Shown in pieces: positions 11,061 to 19,737 of a stretch of 64,000 nt of DNA. This DNA is from Polyangiaceae bacterium. GTDB taxonomy: Bacteria > Myxococcota_A > Polyangia > Polyangiales > Polyangiaceae. Numbering within the stretch: the first letter of the stretch is position 1; each line of letters starts with the position of its first letter. The DNA lies in assembly GCA_025936045.1 (NCBI GenBank), contig JAICUB010000030.1, positions 17,201-81,200 of the forward strand, written 5' to 3'. The notes below the pieces were generated by a model, which did not search any database, had not been told where the DNA came from, and was given only the letters and a program-made list of their open reading frames with translations. A program made the translations under genes and the position numbers.

Positions 11061-11828
11061 TCACCAGTCGAGCGCGTGTCCGTCGCGAAAAAAGCCGCCG
11101 TTCGGGCCGTCTGCGCCGAGCGTGGCGGCCCATACGATGCCCGCCGCGCCGCGCTCGACGCTCCGGCTCGCGGCCGAGCCGCCCATGCGCGTGCGCACCC
11201 AGCCGGGGCACACCGCGTTCACGCGGCGGCCGTCGCGCAGCGCGGGCGCGAGGATGCGCGTGAAAGCGTTCAGCGCGATTTTCGAGACGCTGTAAGCGTT
11301 CTTCGGCCAGCCGCCGAGATCGCGTGCGCCGTCGCGAACGCGCGAGAGAAAGTCGTCGACGAGCGCGTCGAGCGCGCTTCGATCGAGCGATCGCTCGAGC
11401 AGGCGGCGGCGGAGCTCCGGCGCCGCGTGGTGGAGCTCGCCCATGCCGCTCGAGACCATCACGATGTTCGCGTTCGGCGCGAGCCGGCCGAGGAGCGCGT
11501 CCGTCACGCGCACGGCGCCGCGATAGTTCGTCTCGATGGTGGCGGACGCGACCTTGGCGTCGAAGCCGTCGAGCGAGGTGCCGGCGTTGTTGACGAGCGC
11601 GTCGAGCACGAGGTCCGGCGCGAGCGAGCGCGCCGCGCGTTCGATGCTCTGCGGGTCGGCCACGTCGAGCGTGAGCGCGGTCGCACGTGCCCCGAGCTCA
11701 CGCGCCGCACGTTCGCCTTCCGCGCCGTTGCGTGCCGCAACGACGACCTCGAAGCCGCGGCCGATGAGCTGGCGCGCCGTTTCGAGACCCAAGCCACGAT
11801 TCGCACCGGTGACGAGCGCGGTCGGCAT
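11061..11828 (-). CDS. Short-chain dehydrogenase/reductase
   Basis: A 255-residue Rossmann-fold oxidoreductase, probably NADP-dependent. TGANRGLG near the N-terminus is the cofactor-binding glycine motif, LVNNAGTSLDG the structural NNAG motif, MVSSGMG carries the catalytic Ser, and YSVSKIALN the catalytic Tyr and Lys. VCPGWVRTRMGG and the overall pattern resemble eukaryotic-type carbonyl reductases. The ATG giving MPTALVTGANRG is the start; open sequence upstream reads as non-coding. It diverges from the LamG lipoprotein across about 100 bp. Substrate unknown. Confidence 0.85.
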   Translation of the reverse strand: MPTALVTGANRGLGLETARQLIGRGFEVVVAARNGAEGERAARELGARATALTLDVADPQSIERAARSLAPDLVLDALVNNAGTSLDGFDAKVASATIETNYRGAVRVTDALLGRLAPNANIVMVSSGMGELHHAAPELRRRLLERSLDRSALDALVDDFLSRVRDGARDLGGWPKNAYSVSKIALNAFTRILAPALRDGRRVNAVCPGWVRTRMGGSAASRSVERGAAGIVWAATLGADGPNGGFFRDGHALDW

Positions 11829-11929
11829 CCCTTTGACCTGGTGCCGCCCGGGAGCGGGCGCAAGTTGCGAAAATGCCGCAAATGTGGCGAATCTGAGCCG
11901 TCCGCGCGGCGCCGGGGGACGTCCTCGGC

Positions 11930-13282
11930 ATGGTTCGAGCACGCCTTCTTGCGCTGATGTTCGGAGCCGGGGCCATGGCGGTCGCGGCGTGCGGGAGCTC
12001 CGGCGACGACGAGAGCCCGCCCGCAGGTGGGGCGGGCCACCCCGGCAGCAGCGGCGGGGCTGCCGGCGCGTCCGCGGGTCACGCTGGCAACACGAGCTCG
12101 GGCGCGGGCGGCAGCGGCGCGCGGGCTAACGGCGGCAGCGGCGGCACGAGCGGCGGCGGCACGAGCGGCGGCGGCACGAGCGGCGGCGGCACGAGCAGCG
12201 GCGGCACGAGCAGCGGCGGTGCCCCGGCTGGAACGACGGGCGGCACGGGCGCGGCGAACGCGGGCGGCTCGAGCAGCGGCGCGACTTCCGGGACAGGCAC
12301 GAGCGGCTCGGGTGCCGCGGGTCGTGCAGGTCGCGGAGGCAACGGCGGCAGCGCCGGCACCTCGCGCGGCGGCTCGAGCGGTCACGGCGGTACGTCGAGC
12401 GGTGCGGCGGGCGACGGCGACCCCGGCACGGGCGGCTCCGCGGGCGCGACGAACGGCAGCGACTACGACGCGCTCGTCCTCTCCGACGGACCGGTGCTCT
12501 ATCTCGCCATGAACGGCGCGGCGAGCGAACCCGATCTCACGGGCAACGGCCACGACGGCACCTACAAAGGCGGCGCACCCTCCCCCGCCGCGCTCCCGAA
12601 CGGCGACGATGCCGCCGATTTCGACGGCGTCGAACAATACCTGACGGTCCCCTCGGCGGCGGTGCTCTCGATCCCCACCAAACACGAGCTCACGTGGGAA
12701 GCGTGGATCCGCCCCGACGTCCTTCAATTCGACAACGACACGAGCGGCTACGTCGACTGGATGGGCAAGTGCGAAGAGTACGCGCCGACATGCGAGTGGG
12801 AAGCGCGCATGTACAGCATGACCAACTCGGAAAACCGCTGTAACCGCCTCTCGGCCTACGCCTTCAACCCCGGCGGCGATCTGGGCTCCGGCGCCTTCTG
12901 GCAACAAACGGACTGCGGCGTCAGCATCAAAGCGAACAGCTGGTATCACGTCGTCGGGGAGTACACGACGCTCACTCAACCCTCGGGCTGCAGTGACACG
13001 GCCACCTATCCCGGCTCGATCGACATCTGGGTCAACGGCGTCGAATGGCACCAGGCGAGCCACGGCGACACCGGTTGCATGAGCCAATACCAAATCGTCC
13101 CGACGGCGAACGACAGCCCCGTCAACGTCGGCACGATGGCGCACGACGCCTGGTTCGAAGGCGCCATCGGCAAGGTCGCGATCTACGACAAGGTCCTCAG
13201 CGGCAGCGCGATCGAGAGCCACTACACGGCGATGACGGGGCAGGCCCCGAGCGGGAGTTGCGCGGACACGTGTTCGTTTTGA
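11930..13282 (+). CDS. Gly/Ser/Thr-rich lipoprotein with LamG/concanavalin-A-like domain
   Basis: A 450-residue surface lipoprotein. MVRARLLALMFGAGAMAVAAC is a signal peptide with lipidated Cys21. Residues about 25-180 are a low-complexity linker containing a 15-bp DNA repeat. From about residue 185 comes a LamG-like jelly roll: LVLSDGPVLYLAMNG, FDGVEQYLTVPSA, ELTWEAWIRPD, WYHVVGEY, IDIWVNGVEWHQASHG and GKVAIYDKVLSGSAIESHYTAM are all characteristic strands. Four to six Cys could form disulphides. Such domains bind carbohydrates or proteins at the cell surface. The linker type is shared with the genes at 3253, 5011, 31395 and 63224. Confidence 0.85.
   Translation: MVRARLLALMFGAGAMAVAACGSSGDDESPPAGGAGHPGSSGGAAGASAGHAGNTSSGAGGSGARANGGSGGTSGGGTSGGGTSGGGTSSGGTSSGGAPAGTTGGTGAANAGGSSSGATSGTGTSGSGAAGRAGRGGNGGSAGTSRGGSSGHGGTSSGAAGDGDPGTGGSAGATNGSDYDALVLSDGPVLYLAMNGAASEPDLTGNGHDGTYKGGAPSPAALPNGDDAADFDGVEQYLTVPSAAVLSIPTKHELTWEAWIRPDVLQFDNDTSGYVDWMGKCEEYAPTCEWEARMYSMTNSENRCNRLSAYAFNPGGDLGSGAFWQQTDCGVSIKANSWYHVVGEYTTLTQPSGCSDTATYPGSIDIWVNGVEWHQASHGDTGCMSQYQIVPTANDSPVNVGTMAHDAWFEGAIGKVAIYDKVLSGSAIESHYTAMTGQAPSGSCADTCSF
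12143..12217 (+). repeat. Five copies of a 15-bp coding tandem repeat
   Basis: Copies begin at 12143, 12158, 12173, 12188 and 12203; the unit is ggcacgagcggcggc, with the last two copies changed to agc in one codon. It encodes GTSGG/GTSSG units in the flexible linker and is a likely site of length variation. Confidence 0.8.
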
Positions 13283-13306
13283 GGGTCTAAAACGTGGCGT
13301 ACGCCT

Positions 13307-13322
13307 CATTACCATGGTAATG
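13307..13322. promoter_or_regulatory. Perfect 16-bp palindrome, probable VapB/AbrB operator
   Basis: cattaccatggtaatg reads identically on both strands and ends 8 bp before the GTG start of the antitoxin gene. AT-rich palindromes in this place are typical autoregulatory operators of AbrB/MazE-fold antitoxins. It may also overlap the ribosome-binding region. Confidence 0.6.
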
Positions 13323-13330
13323 GTTCAAAG

Positions 13331-13591
13331 GTGTCGCTCGCCAAATCTCGCCTGACGGCTCAAGGGCAGATCTCGGTTCCCGCGGAGGTCAGGCGTAAGC
13401 TCGGGGTCGGTCCGGGCTCGGTGCTCGCGTGGGAGGAAGTCGGCGAGCAGATGCTCGTCCGCCGAGTCGGAACCTACAGCTCCGAGGACGTCCATCGAGC
13501 GCTCTTCCGCAAAGCGCCTCCCCAACGTTCGCTGAGTGAGCTGAAACGCGGCCCCGCCACCTATCTTCGAAAACGTCATGCGCGCGGTTGA
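13331..13591 (+). CDS. AbrB/MazE-fold antitoxin (VapB-like)
   Basis: An 86-residue DNA-binding antitoxin. SRLTAQGQISVPAEVRRKLGVGPGSVLAWEE is the swapped-hairpin SpoVT/AbrB domain; the remaining C-terminal 40 residues (SSEDVHRALFRKAPPQRSLSELKRG) would wrap the toxin. The GTG start is the only in-frame choice that keeps the domain. It overlaps the PIN toxin gene by 14 bp. The palindrome just upstream suggests repression of its own operon by the toxin-antitoxin complex. Confidence 0.88.
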   Translation: MSLAKSRLTAQGQISVPAEVRRKLGVGPGSVLAWEEVGEQMLVRRVGTYSSEDVHRALFRKAPPQRSLSELKRGPATYLRKRHARG

Positions 13592-13958
13592 TACGAACGT
13601 CCTCGTTCGTCTATTGACACGAGACGACCCGAAGCAGGCGGCGAGGGGCGACGAGTTCACCGCGAACGGCGCTTGGGTCTCGCACATGGTTCTTGCCGAG
13701 ACAACTTGGGTGTTGTCGGCCGTTTACGGACTGGATGCTCATGCGATTGCCGTCGCGATCGAGATGCTTCTCAGCCACGAGTCGCTGGCGATCGCCGAAC
13801 CGGCCGTGGTTCGCGCTGCCTTGGCCCATTTTCGTAAGAAACCAGCGCTGGGTTTCAGCGATTGTTTGATCCTCGAAGTCGCTCGCGCTGCGGGCCACCT
13901 CCCGCTCGGGACGTTCGATCGCGATCTCGCGAAGCTCGCCGGCACGCAGCGGCTTTGA
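13578..13958 (+). CDS. PIN-domain ribonuclease toxin (VapC-like)
   Basis: A 126-residue PIN-domain RNase. The acidic metal-binding residues are in place: D5 (AVDTNVLVRLL), E41 (LAETTWVL), D95 (GFSDCLIL) and D114/D116 (GTFDRDLAKL). This is full family length and looks intact. Free toxin would cleave RNA (tRNA or rRNA targets in characterised VapCs) when the antitoxin is degraded. It follows its antitoxin with overlapping reading frames, the usual order. Confidence 0.9.
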   Translation: MRAVDTNVLVRLLTRDDPKQAARGDEFTANGAWVSHMVLAETTWVLSAVYGLDAHAIAVAIEMLLSHESLAIAEPAVVRAALAHFRKKPALGFSDCLILEVARAAGHLPLGTFDRDLAKLAGTQRL

Positions 13959-14017
13959 GAGCACGCCTACACCCCACATTCATGATCGCTCGGAACGGTC
14001 TCCGCTGCAGGGCGTCG

Positions 14018-15301
14018 TCAGCTCGGCGCGGACCGGCTCGCGAAGGCGGCGCGCCGTTCGGCCAAGCGCGGTACGAGCGGGAGCGAGCGATTCATGCGCA
14101 CGAGCGCGTGGAAGAGCGCGACGCGGAGCTGCATGCCGAGCGTCTTTTTGCCGTGGCCCGCGAGCAGTGACGTGACGGCCGCTCGCAGACCGAGCGCGTC
14201 GCTCGGGTGCATGATGAGCTCGCCGAATTCCGGCGTGTAGAAGCCTTTGACGAAATCGGTGTACGTATCGACCATGCGGCGCATGCGCCGTTCGTAGGGG
14301 ATGAAGCGCGCGCGCTCGAAGCGGCGCTCGCTGAGAGCTCCCTCGAGGCACTCGGCGGCGTCGAACGCCGCGGTCATTCCGAGCTGCACGCCGGTCGAAA
14401 ATACCGGGTCGATGAAGGCGCCCGCATCGCCGACGAGGAGCCAGCGGTCACCGGCGAGCGCCGTGCTCTTGTACGACCAATCCGAAAGGGCGCGGACCGG
14501 CGCCACACGCGTCGCGCGCGCGACCTTATCGCGAACGAAGGGCGTGCTCGCGACGTGCTCGAGGAAGAAATCCTCGTTCGGCTTGGCGCCGCGCAGCGCT
14601 TTGGCCGGTCCCACGAGCCCGACGCTCGTGCGATTGCCGGCGAGCGGGATGACCCACCACCAGCCGTCGTTGACGAGCACGATGCTGATGTCGCCTTCGG
14701 CGAGCCCCGCGTACCGTTCCGCGCCTTCGAAGTGCGAGAAGACGGCGACGTTGCGCAAGCCCGGCTCCATCCGCCGGAGACCGAGCCGCGACGGCAAGAG
14801 CGCGGATTGGCCGCTCGCGTCCACCAGGCATTCCGCGGTGTGCGTGCGTTCGGCGCCGTCCGGTCCGCGCACGACCACTTCGACACCGCGCGCGAGCTGG
14901 CAGTCGAAACGCACGACCTGCATCTCTTGCTCGACGCGCGCGCCCGCTTCGGCCGCATGTTCGAGCAAGACCTGGTCGAACTCACCGCGGTCGACCTCGA
15001 ACGCGGAGGGCGTCCCCGGGATCATGCCTTCCGCGAACACGTAACGCTGCCGCAAGCTCCCGTCGCCGGTCACGAACTCGGCGGCGTGCTTCCGAAGGAA
15101 GCGGCCGTCGTCGAGCTTCGGCAAGACGCCGAGCGCGTCGAAGAGCGGGACCGAGCACGGCAGGAGCGATTCACCGATGTGGAAGCGCGGGAAGCGCTCC
15201 TTCTCGAACACGGCAACGCTGCGGCTTTTGCGGGCGAGCAGCGTCGCGAGCGTCGAGCCCGCCGGGCCGCCGCCGATGACGATCACGTCGAAATGCGTCA
15301 C
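14018..15301 (-). CDS. FAD-dependent oxidoreductase, flavin-halogenase-like
   Basis: A 427-residue flavoprotein starting at a GTG (MTHFDVIVIGGGPAGS). The GxGxxG FAD motif is at 10-15 and FPRFHIGESLLP at 37-48; K71 lies in FLRKHAAEF, where flavin-dependent halogenases carry their catalytic Lys; W214-W-W-V-I-P219 satisfies the WxWxIP halogenase signature; GDAGAFIDPVFSTGVQL is the second FAD motif. The family also contains geranylgeranyl-reductase-like and polyketide-modifying enzymes, so substrate and halogenation are unproven. No flavin reductase or biosynthetic cluster is adjacent. The next gene upstream on this strand begins 40 bp away. Confidence 0.75.
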   Translation of the reverse strand: MTHFDVIVIGGGPAGSTLATLLARKSRSVAVFEKERFPRFHIGESLLPCSVPLFDALGVLPKLDDGRFLRKHAAEFVTGDGSLRQRYVFAEGMIPGTPSAFEVDRGEFDQVLLEHAAEAGARVEQEMQVVRFDCQLARGVEVVVRGPDGAERTHTAECLVDASGQSALLPSRLGLRRMEPGLRNVAVFSHFEGAERYAGLAEGDISIVLVNDGWWWVIPLAGNRTSVGLVGPAKALRGAKPNEDFFLEHVASTPFVRDKVARATRVAPVRALSDWSYKSTALAGDRWLLVGDAGAFIDPVFSTGVQLGMTAAFDAAECLEGALSERRFERARFIPYERRMRRMVDTYTDFVKGFYTPEFGELIMHPSDALGLRAAVTSLLAGHGKKTLGMQLRVALFHALVRMNRSLPLVPRLAERRAAFASRSAPS

Positions 15302-15341
15302 GGTGCGCGAAGCATAGACGTTCGCGCGGCCGGCGCGAGGG

Positions 15342-16334
15342 TCAGTCCGGACCCTTGAGCGTGTCGGGCTCGTCACGGGGAAAGCGCGCGCTCTCCGGGT
15401 GACCCGCTTCCGTGGCGACGTGGAGCCGGGCACGACCGGCGTGCTTTGCCTCGTAGAGCGCGGCGTCGGACGCGGCGATGAGCGCGTCCACGTCGAGGTA
15501 GCCCTGGCCCGTCGAGGCAGCGCCCGCGCTCGCAGTGACGTGGAGCTCGCCTGCGGTCGTCTTGAACGGCCGGCGTGCGATGGCGTCGAGCAGGCGGCCG
15601 CCGACGGCCGCCGCGTCCGGGAGGCTGCCGCCGGGCAACACGAGGAGGAACTCCTCGCCGCCGTAGCGGCCGACGACGTCGTAGTCGCGCACGGCGCGCG
15701 TGCAACGGGCCGCGAACTCCACGAGCACCTCGTCGCCCACGGGATGGCCGTGCGTGTCGTTGACGCGCTTGAAGTGATCCACGTCGAAAAGCACGATCCC
15801 CGTGGCGGATTTCGTCCGGATCGAGCGGCGCATTTCGCGCCCGAGGATCTCGAGCATGCTGCCGCGGTTGCGCACGCCGGTGAGCGCGTCGTGGGTCGCA
15901 CGGCGCTCGAGCTCGGCATGCGCCTTGAGCAGGCCGTCCTGCAGCTCGACGATGCGCTGGCCGGCGACGAGCCACGCCTCGAGCTCGTCCACGTCGACGG
16001 GCTTCTGGATGTAGCCGTCGGCGCCGCTGTTCATGGCCTCGACGAGCGGACGGCGCCCTTCCCGCGCCGTGGTGAGCACGACGTACACGTACGGCGAACG
16101 CCCGCGGAGGATGCGGCAGAGCTCGGGACCGTTGATGGTCCCCATGTTCCAGTCGACGACCGCCATGCGCGGCGCGTTCGGCTGGGTGAGCACTCGCAAC
16201 GCAGAACCGCCGCTCTCCGCCTCTAGCGTTTCGTAGCCACGCCCGGCGAGCTGCTTCGAGAGCACGCTACGGCTCACGCTGTCGTCATCGACGAGCAAGA
16301 CCCGCTTAATCTGTTGCGCTTCGTCCCCTGGCAT
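15342..16334 (-). CDS. Response regulator with diguanylate cyclase (REC-GGDEF)
   Basis: A 330-residue cytoplasmic signalling protein. The receiver domain (about 10-125) has the acidic pocket VLLVDDD, phosphoacceptor D61 (VVDWNMG) and K111. A short helix joins it to the GGDEF domain (about 145-315), which makes cyclic di-GMP from GTP. The active site is intact (RYGGEEF, residues 225-229), and R216-x-x-D219 five residues upstream is the product-inhibition I-site. Phosphorylation probably activates the cyclase. The partner kinase is not adjacent. The ATG is 19 bp from the stop of the patatin gene on the same strand. Confidence 0.93.
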   Translation of the reverse strand: MPGDEAQQIKRVLLVDDDSVSRSVLSKQLAGRGYETLEAESGGSALRVLTQPNAPRMAVVDWNMGTINGPELCRILRGRSPYVYVVLTTAREGRRPLVEAMNSGADGYIQKPVDVDELEAWLVAGQRIVELQDGLLKAHAELERRATHDALTGVRNRGSMLEILGREMRRSIRTKSATGIVLFDVDHFKRVNDTHGHPVGDEVLVEFAARCTRAVRDYDVVGRYGGEEFLLVLPGGSLPDAAAVGGRLLDAIARRPFKTTAGELHVTASAGAASTGQGYLDVDALIAASDAALYEAKHAGRARLHVATEAGHPESARFPRDEPDTLKGPD

Positions 16335-16353
16335 CCCGCTTGAGTCCCGTCTC

Positions 16354-17598
16354 TTAGGAGGGCCCGAAGAACTGTTTTATCAGAGCCGCCTTGGCATGGG
16401 CATCCTTGCGGCCAAGCTCGATGAGCTCACGGGCAAAACCGCCGTCAAACAGCAAATAGGATGCCCAATCAGCCTCCCCCCCGGGGGTCTCCGTGGCCGC
16501 CCGTTCGAGAAAATAGCGGGCCAGGGTCTGGAGCTCCCTCGAATCGAGCCGGGTGCGGATGTACTCCCCTGCCTTTTTGCCCAGGTCCTCGGAGGGGGTG
16601 AAGATCAAGGTGTCGAGGCGCCGGTAGGGCGCGCCGCGGTGCTTGATCCAGACCTTCTGCACTCGCTCGAGCTGGTCCGCGGGCAGCGCCTCTTCCAAGA
16701 CCTCCATCATCTGGTTCAAACGCTCCATCATCTGGAGATCGTACGCAACCGGATCCAGCAGGAGGGCGTTCAGGAGCTTGCCGATGAGGAACACCGGACC
16801 CACGTCCTGGGTCTCGCCCCGGTCGGCGGCCTCCTCGGCATCGACCTCGCCGATGCTCTGCATGTGCCGGACGGAAACCACGACGAGGCGCTCTGCCCCG
16901 GCGCGGATGGCGGGTGCAATCGGCGTGTTGAACCGCAAGCCGCCGTCGCAATAGTAGTGGTCGCCGACCTTACGCATGGCAAAAAGCAACGGAATCGCTG
17001 CCGAGGCGAGCACGTGGTCGGCCGTGATGCGGCACTCGGTCGTGATACGTCGCTCGTCGCGTGCGGCCTGAAGCTGCACGCCCGGCGCGTGCTCGGCGAA
17101 GATGGTGGTGCGGCCCGACGCGACGTGGAGCGCGGCGATCATGAGCGCGTGCACGCGCCCTGAAGCAATGTTTCTGTGGAGCCGCTCCCATTGCACGGCG
17201 CGCCGAATGACCACTTCGAGCGCGCGGGTGTCGAGCAGCGACGCGCCCTGCGGCTCCGAGGAGGTGAAGCGCTCGAGCCTGCGCTTGAGGCTGCCGGGCC
17301 AAAGACCGAACGGACGCACCTTGGCGTGATCGGAGAGCTTCAAGCCCTGCCAGAGTTTCGCCAGGCGGGCGGCGCCGTGTCCCGGCTCGTCGGAGTTCGA
17401 CGCGAAATAAGCCGCGTTGATCGCCCCGACTGAGGTGCCGGCGTACACGTCGAAGAGCGGTCCTCGTGGCGGCTCGCTCTCCATCACCTCGGCGATGCCG
17501 GCGACGACTCCCACTTCGTAGGCGCCGCGCATACCTCCACCCGAGAGTACGAGGCCGGTCTTGCGCTGGCGAGCGGCAGGCACTGCTTTCTCCAGCAT
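16354..17598 (-). CDS. Patatin-like phospholipase
   Basis: A 414-residue acyl hydrolase. GGGMRGAYEVGV forms the oxyanion hole, GTSVG (Gly-x-Ser-x-Gly) carries the nucleophile Ser, and DGGLRFNTP the catalytic Asp, giving the patatin Ser-Asp dyad. The C-terminal 130 residues include a helical region (LNQMMEVLEEALPADQLERVQKVW) and resemble bacterial RssA/VipD-type patatins. No signal peptide. The ATG used gives MLEKAVPAARQRKTGLVLSGGG; a TTG eight codons upstream is less likely. It diverges from the PP2C gene across 77 bp. Confidence 0.92.
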   Translation of the reverse strand: MLEKAVPAARQRKTGLVLSGGGMRGAYEVGVVAGIAEVMESEPPRGPLFDVYAGTSVGAINAAYFASNSDEPGHGAARLAKLWQGLKLSDHAKVRPFGLWPGSLKRRLERFTSSEPQGASLLDTRALEVVIRRAVQWERLHRNIASGRVHALMIAALHVASGRTTIFAEHAPGVQLQAARDERRITTECRITADHVLASAAIPLLFAMRKVGDHYYCDGGLRFNTPIAPAIRAGAERLVVVSVRHMQSIGEVDAEEAADRGETQDVGPVFLIGKLLNALLLDPVAYDLQMMERLNQMMEVLEEALPADQLERVQKVWIKHRGAPYRRLDTLIFTPSEDLGKKAGEYIRTRLDSRELQTLARYFLERAATETPGGEADWASYLLFDGGFARELIELGRKDAHAKAALIKQFFGPS

Positions 17599-17675
17599 GA
17601 CAGCTCGGAGTCCCTGCCTCAAGCGGGACGGGCAGCCCCGCCTGCGCTGTGCCTATACTCGAGATTCGGCTCAAG

Positions 17676-18635
17676 ATGTCGCAGGATCTCGTGCTCAATG
17701 CCTTCGGACTTACTGATGTGGGCCGAAGCCGCGCCAGCAACGAGGACGTCGTGCTGGTTCGCCCCGATCTCGATTTGTACGCCGTCGCCGACGGCGCGGG
17801 CGGGCACCGTTCAGGCGAAGTCGCGAGCGCCCTCGCCGCGCGCTCGCTCGAAAACTACTTCGGCGCGACCGTTCGCCGCACCCACGAGCAGCCCGAGTTC
17901 GATGCCTTCGGCATCCCGTTCGGGGCGCGCCGCCTGTCCGCCGCGATCCTCAAGTCGAATCGTGACGTGATCGAAATCGCCAAATCCTCGCCCGAACACA
18001 AGGGCATGGGGACGACGGTGGTCGCGGCCTGCTTCTCGCCGCGCTCGGGCCTCATGCACGTCGGCCACGCGGGAGACAGCCGCTGCTACCGGCTGCGCGG
18101 CGGGCACCTCGAGCAGCTCACCCAAGACCATTCTTTGCTCACCGACGTGCTCGAGCAACGCCCCGAGCTCGATGACGCGGTGCTCGAGCGCTTGCCGAAG
18201 AACGTGGTGACGCGCGCACTCGGGCTCGAGCCGCGGCTCAGGATTTCACTGCGTTCGTACGCCGTGGTCGCGGGCGATCGCTATTTGCTCTGCAGCGACG
18301 GACTGAGCGGCCCGGTGCCCGCCGCCGAGCTCGCCGTCGCGCTTGCCGAGCGCTCGAACGCGGAGAGCGTGGCGAGGGACCTCGTGCGGCGTGCGAACGA
18401 AGCGGGCGGTCGCGACAACATCACGGCGCTCGTGGTCGACTGCACGCACGGCCCGGAGACGAAGAGCGTTCCGCCGCCGTCGCCAGGCTCGGCCGCAATG
18501 ACGCGCGGCGCGGAAGCCGCCGCCGATCCGGAGCTCTTGATTCTGGGCATCGAGGAGCTCGAGTCGCTCGATGCGCACTCGGCGAGCGACGACCTGTTGA
18601 AGGCGCTCGAAGGGCTCTTGGGGAGGCGCTCGTGA
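17676..18635 (+). CDS. PP2C-family protein Ser/Thr phosphatase
   Basis: A 319-residue metal-dependent phosphatase. Motifs in order: TDVGRSRASNEDVVLV, LYAVADGAGGHRSGEVAS (metal-binding Asp), GMGTTVVAACF, HVGHAGDSRCYRLRGG, LTQDHSLLTDVL, NVVTRALG, YLLCSDGLSGPV and GGRDNITALVV. The catalytic domain ends about residue 245; the last 70 residues are a variable acidic tail. It probably opposes Hanks-type kinases such as the one at 26848. An ATG nine codons into the open frame is the likely start. The stop overlaps the GTG of truD (GTGA), so the two genes are co-transcribed. Confidence 0.93.
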   Translation: MSQDLVLNAFGLTDVGRSRASNEDVVLVRPDLDLYAVADGAGGHRSGEVASALAARSLENYFGATVRRTHEQPEFDAFGIPFGARRLSAAILKSNRDVIEIAKSSPEHKGMGTTVVAACFSPRSGLMHVGHAGDSRCYRLRGGHLEQLTQDHSLLTDVLEQRPELDDAVLERLPKNVVTRALGLEPRLRISLRSYAVVAGDRYLLCSDGLSGPVPAAELAVALAERSNAESVARDLVRRANEAGGRDNITALVVDCTHGPETKSVPPPSPGSAAMTRGAEAAADPELLILGIEELESLDAHSASDDLLKALEGLLGRRS

Positions 18636-19690
18636 GCGTGTCGCCGGAGAAGCCGCCGATATGGACGCTCGAGCTGCCCGCGGTGGGCGGCGCGATCGGG
18701 CCCGCGCTCGAGGATTTCGTGGTCGACGAGGTCCCGGCTTACGCACCGTCGGGCAACGGCGACCACTGGTACGTGCGCCTCGAAAAGCGCGGCATGAACA
18801 CCCGCGACGCGGCGCTCGTGATCGCGCGGACGACGCGCACGCCGGAGCGCGACATCGGTTACGCCGGCATGAAGGATCGTCACGGCGTCACGACGCAGTG
18901 GCTCTCCGTGCCGGCGCGCGCACCCGCGCCCGAAACCTGGGTGCTCCCGCCGGATCTCAGGCTCGTGGAAGTGTCGCGCCACGGCAACAAGCTCCGCACC
19001 GGTCACCTCCGGGGCAACCGCTTCACGGTCGGCCTCGCCGGCGTCGGGGAGCATGGCGAAGCGAACGCGCGCGCCATCTTCCAACGCCTCGACGAGCGCG
19101 GTCACGTGAACTACTTCGGCTCCCAGCGCTTCGGGCGCGAAGGCCGGAACCTCGGCGAAGCGCTCGGCTGGCTCGCGGGGACGACGGCGTTGCCGCGCGG
19201 GCGCGAGCGCTTCCTCGCGAAGCTTTACGCGAGCGCGCTCCAGTCCGAGGTCTTCAACCGCTACGCGACTCGGCGCGTGCGGCGTGGACTCGACGACCTC
19301 TTGACCGGCGAGGTCGTGCGGCTCGCCAACGCGGGCGCTTCCTTCGTGGTGGAGGATGCAGCGCACGAGCTCCTGCGGCTCCGAGCGCGCGACTTGTGCC
19401 TGACGGGACCCATGCCGGGCCCGAAGATGCGCGAAGCGAAAGCCGAGGCCGAGGCGCTCGAACGCGAGGTGCTCGGGGAGCTCGGAATCTCGGAGGCGGC
19501 ACTGCGGGAGCTCGGCCGCCACGCGCCGGGCACTCGGCGTGATCTCTTGGTGCGTCCCGAAGGAGTGAGCGTGAAGGCCGAGGGGGAGCGTTTGTGGCTG
19601 AGTTTCGGGCTCCCAGCGGGGAGTTACGCCACGATGCTGGTGCGGGAGCTCACTCGCGCGGACGAGGCGGGTGTTCGCACCGACGGCTGA
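18632..19690 (+). CDS. truD: tRNA pseudouridine(13) synthase
   Basis: Isomerises U13 of certain tRNAs to pseudouridine. The 352-residue length is typical. FVVDEVPAYAPSG is the N-terminal TruD motif, YAGMKDRHGVTTQW contains the catalytic Asp (D82), and NYFGSQRFGREGRNLGEAL is the TruD-specific NYFG(x)QRFG signature. LPAGSYATMLVREL near the C-terminus is the closing motif. It starts at the GTG overlapping the PP2C stop codon. The gene is common in proteobacteria and archaea and looks complete. Confidence 0.96.
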   Translation: MSVSPEKPPIWTLELPAVGGAIGPALEDFVVDEVPAYAPSGNGDHWYVRLEKRGMNTRDAALVIARTTRTPERDIGYAGMKDRHGVTTQWLSVPARAPAPETWVLPPDLRLVEVSRHGNKLRTGHLRGNRFTVGLAGVGEHGEANARAIFQRLDERGHVNYFGSQRFGREGRNLGEALGWLAGTTALPRGRERFLAKLYASALQSEVFNRYATRRVRRGLDDLLTGEVVRLANAGASFVVEDAAHELLRLRARDLCLTGPMPGPKMREAKAEAEALEREVLGELGISEAALRELGRHAPGTRRDLLVRPEGVSVKAEGERLWLSFGLPAGSYATMLVRELTRADEAGVRTDG

Positions 19691-19737
19691 CCGCTTTTTG
19701 GCCTGCCGGCGCGCAGCGTGGAAGGCTGGCGGCAGGC

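Noticed and set aside
11504..13315. 603-codon minus-strand frame across the LamG gene and SDR
   Set aside because: Alternates across two well-supported genes and shows only Ala/Arg low-complexity sequence.
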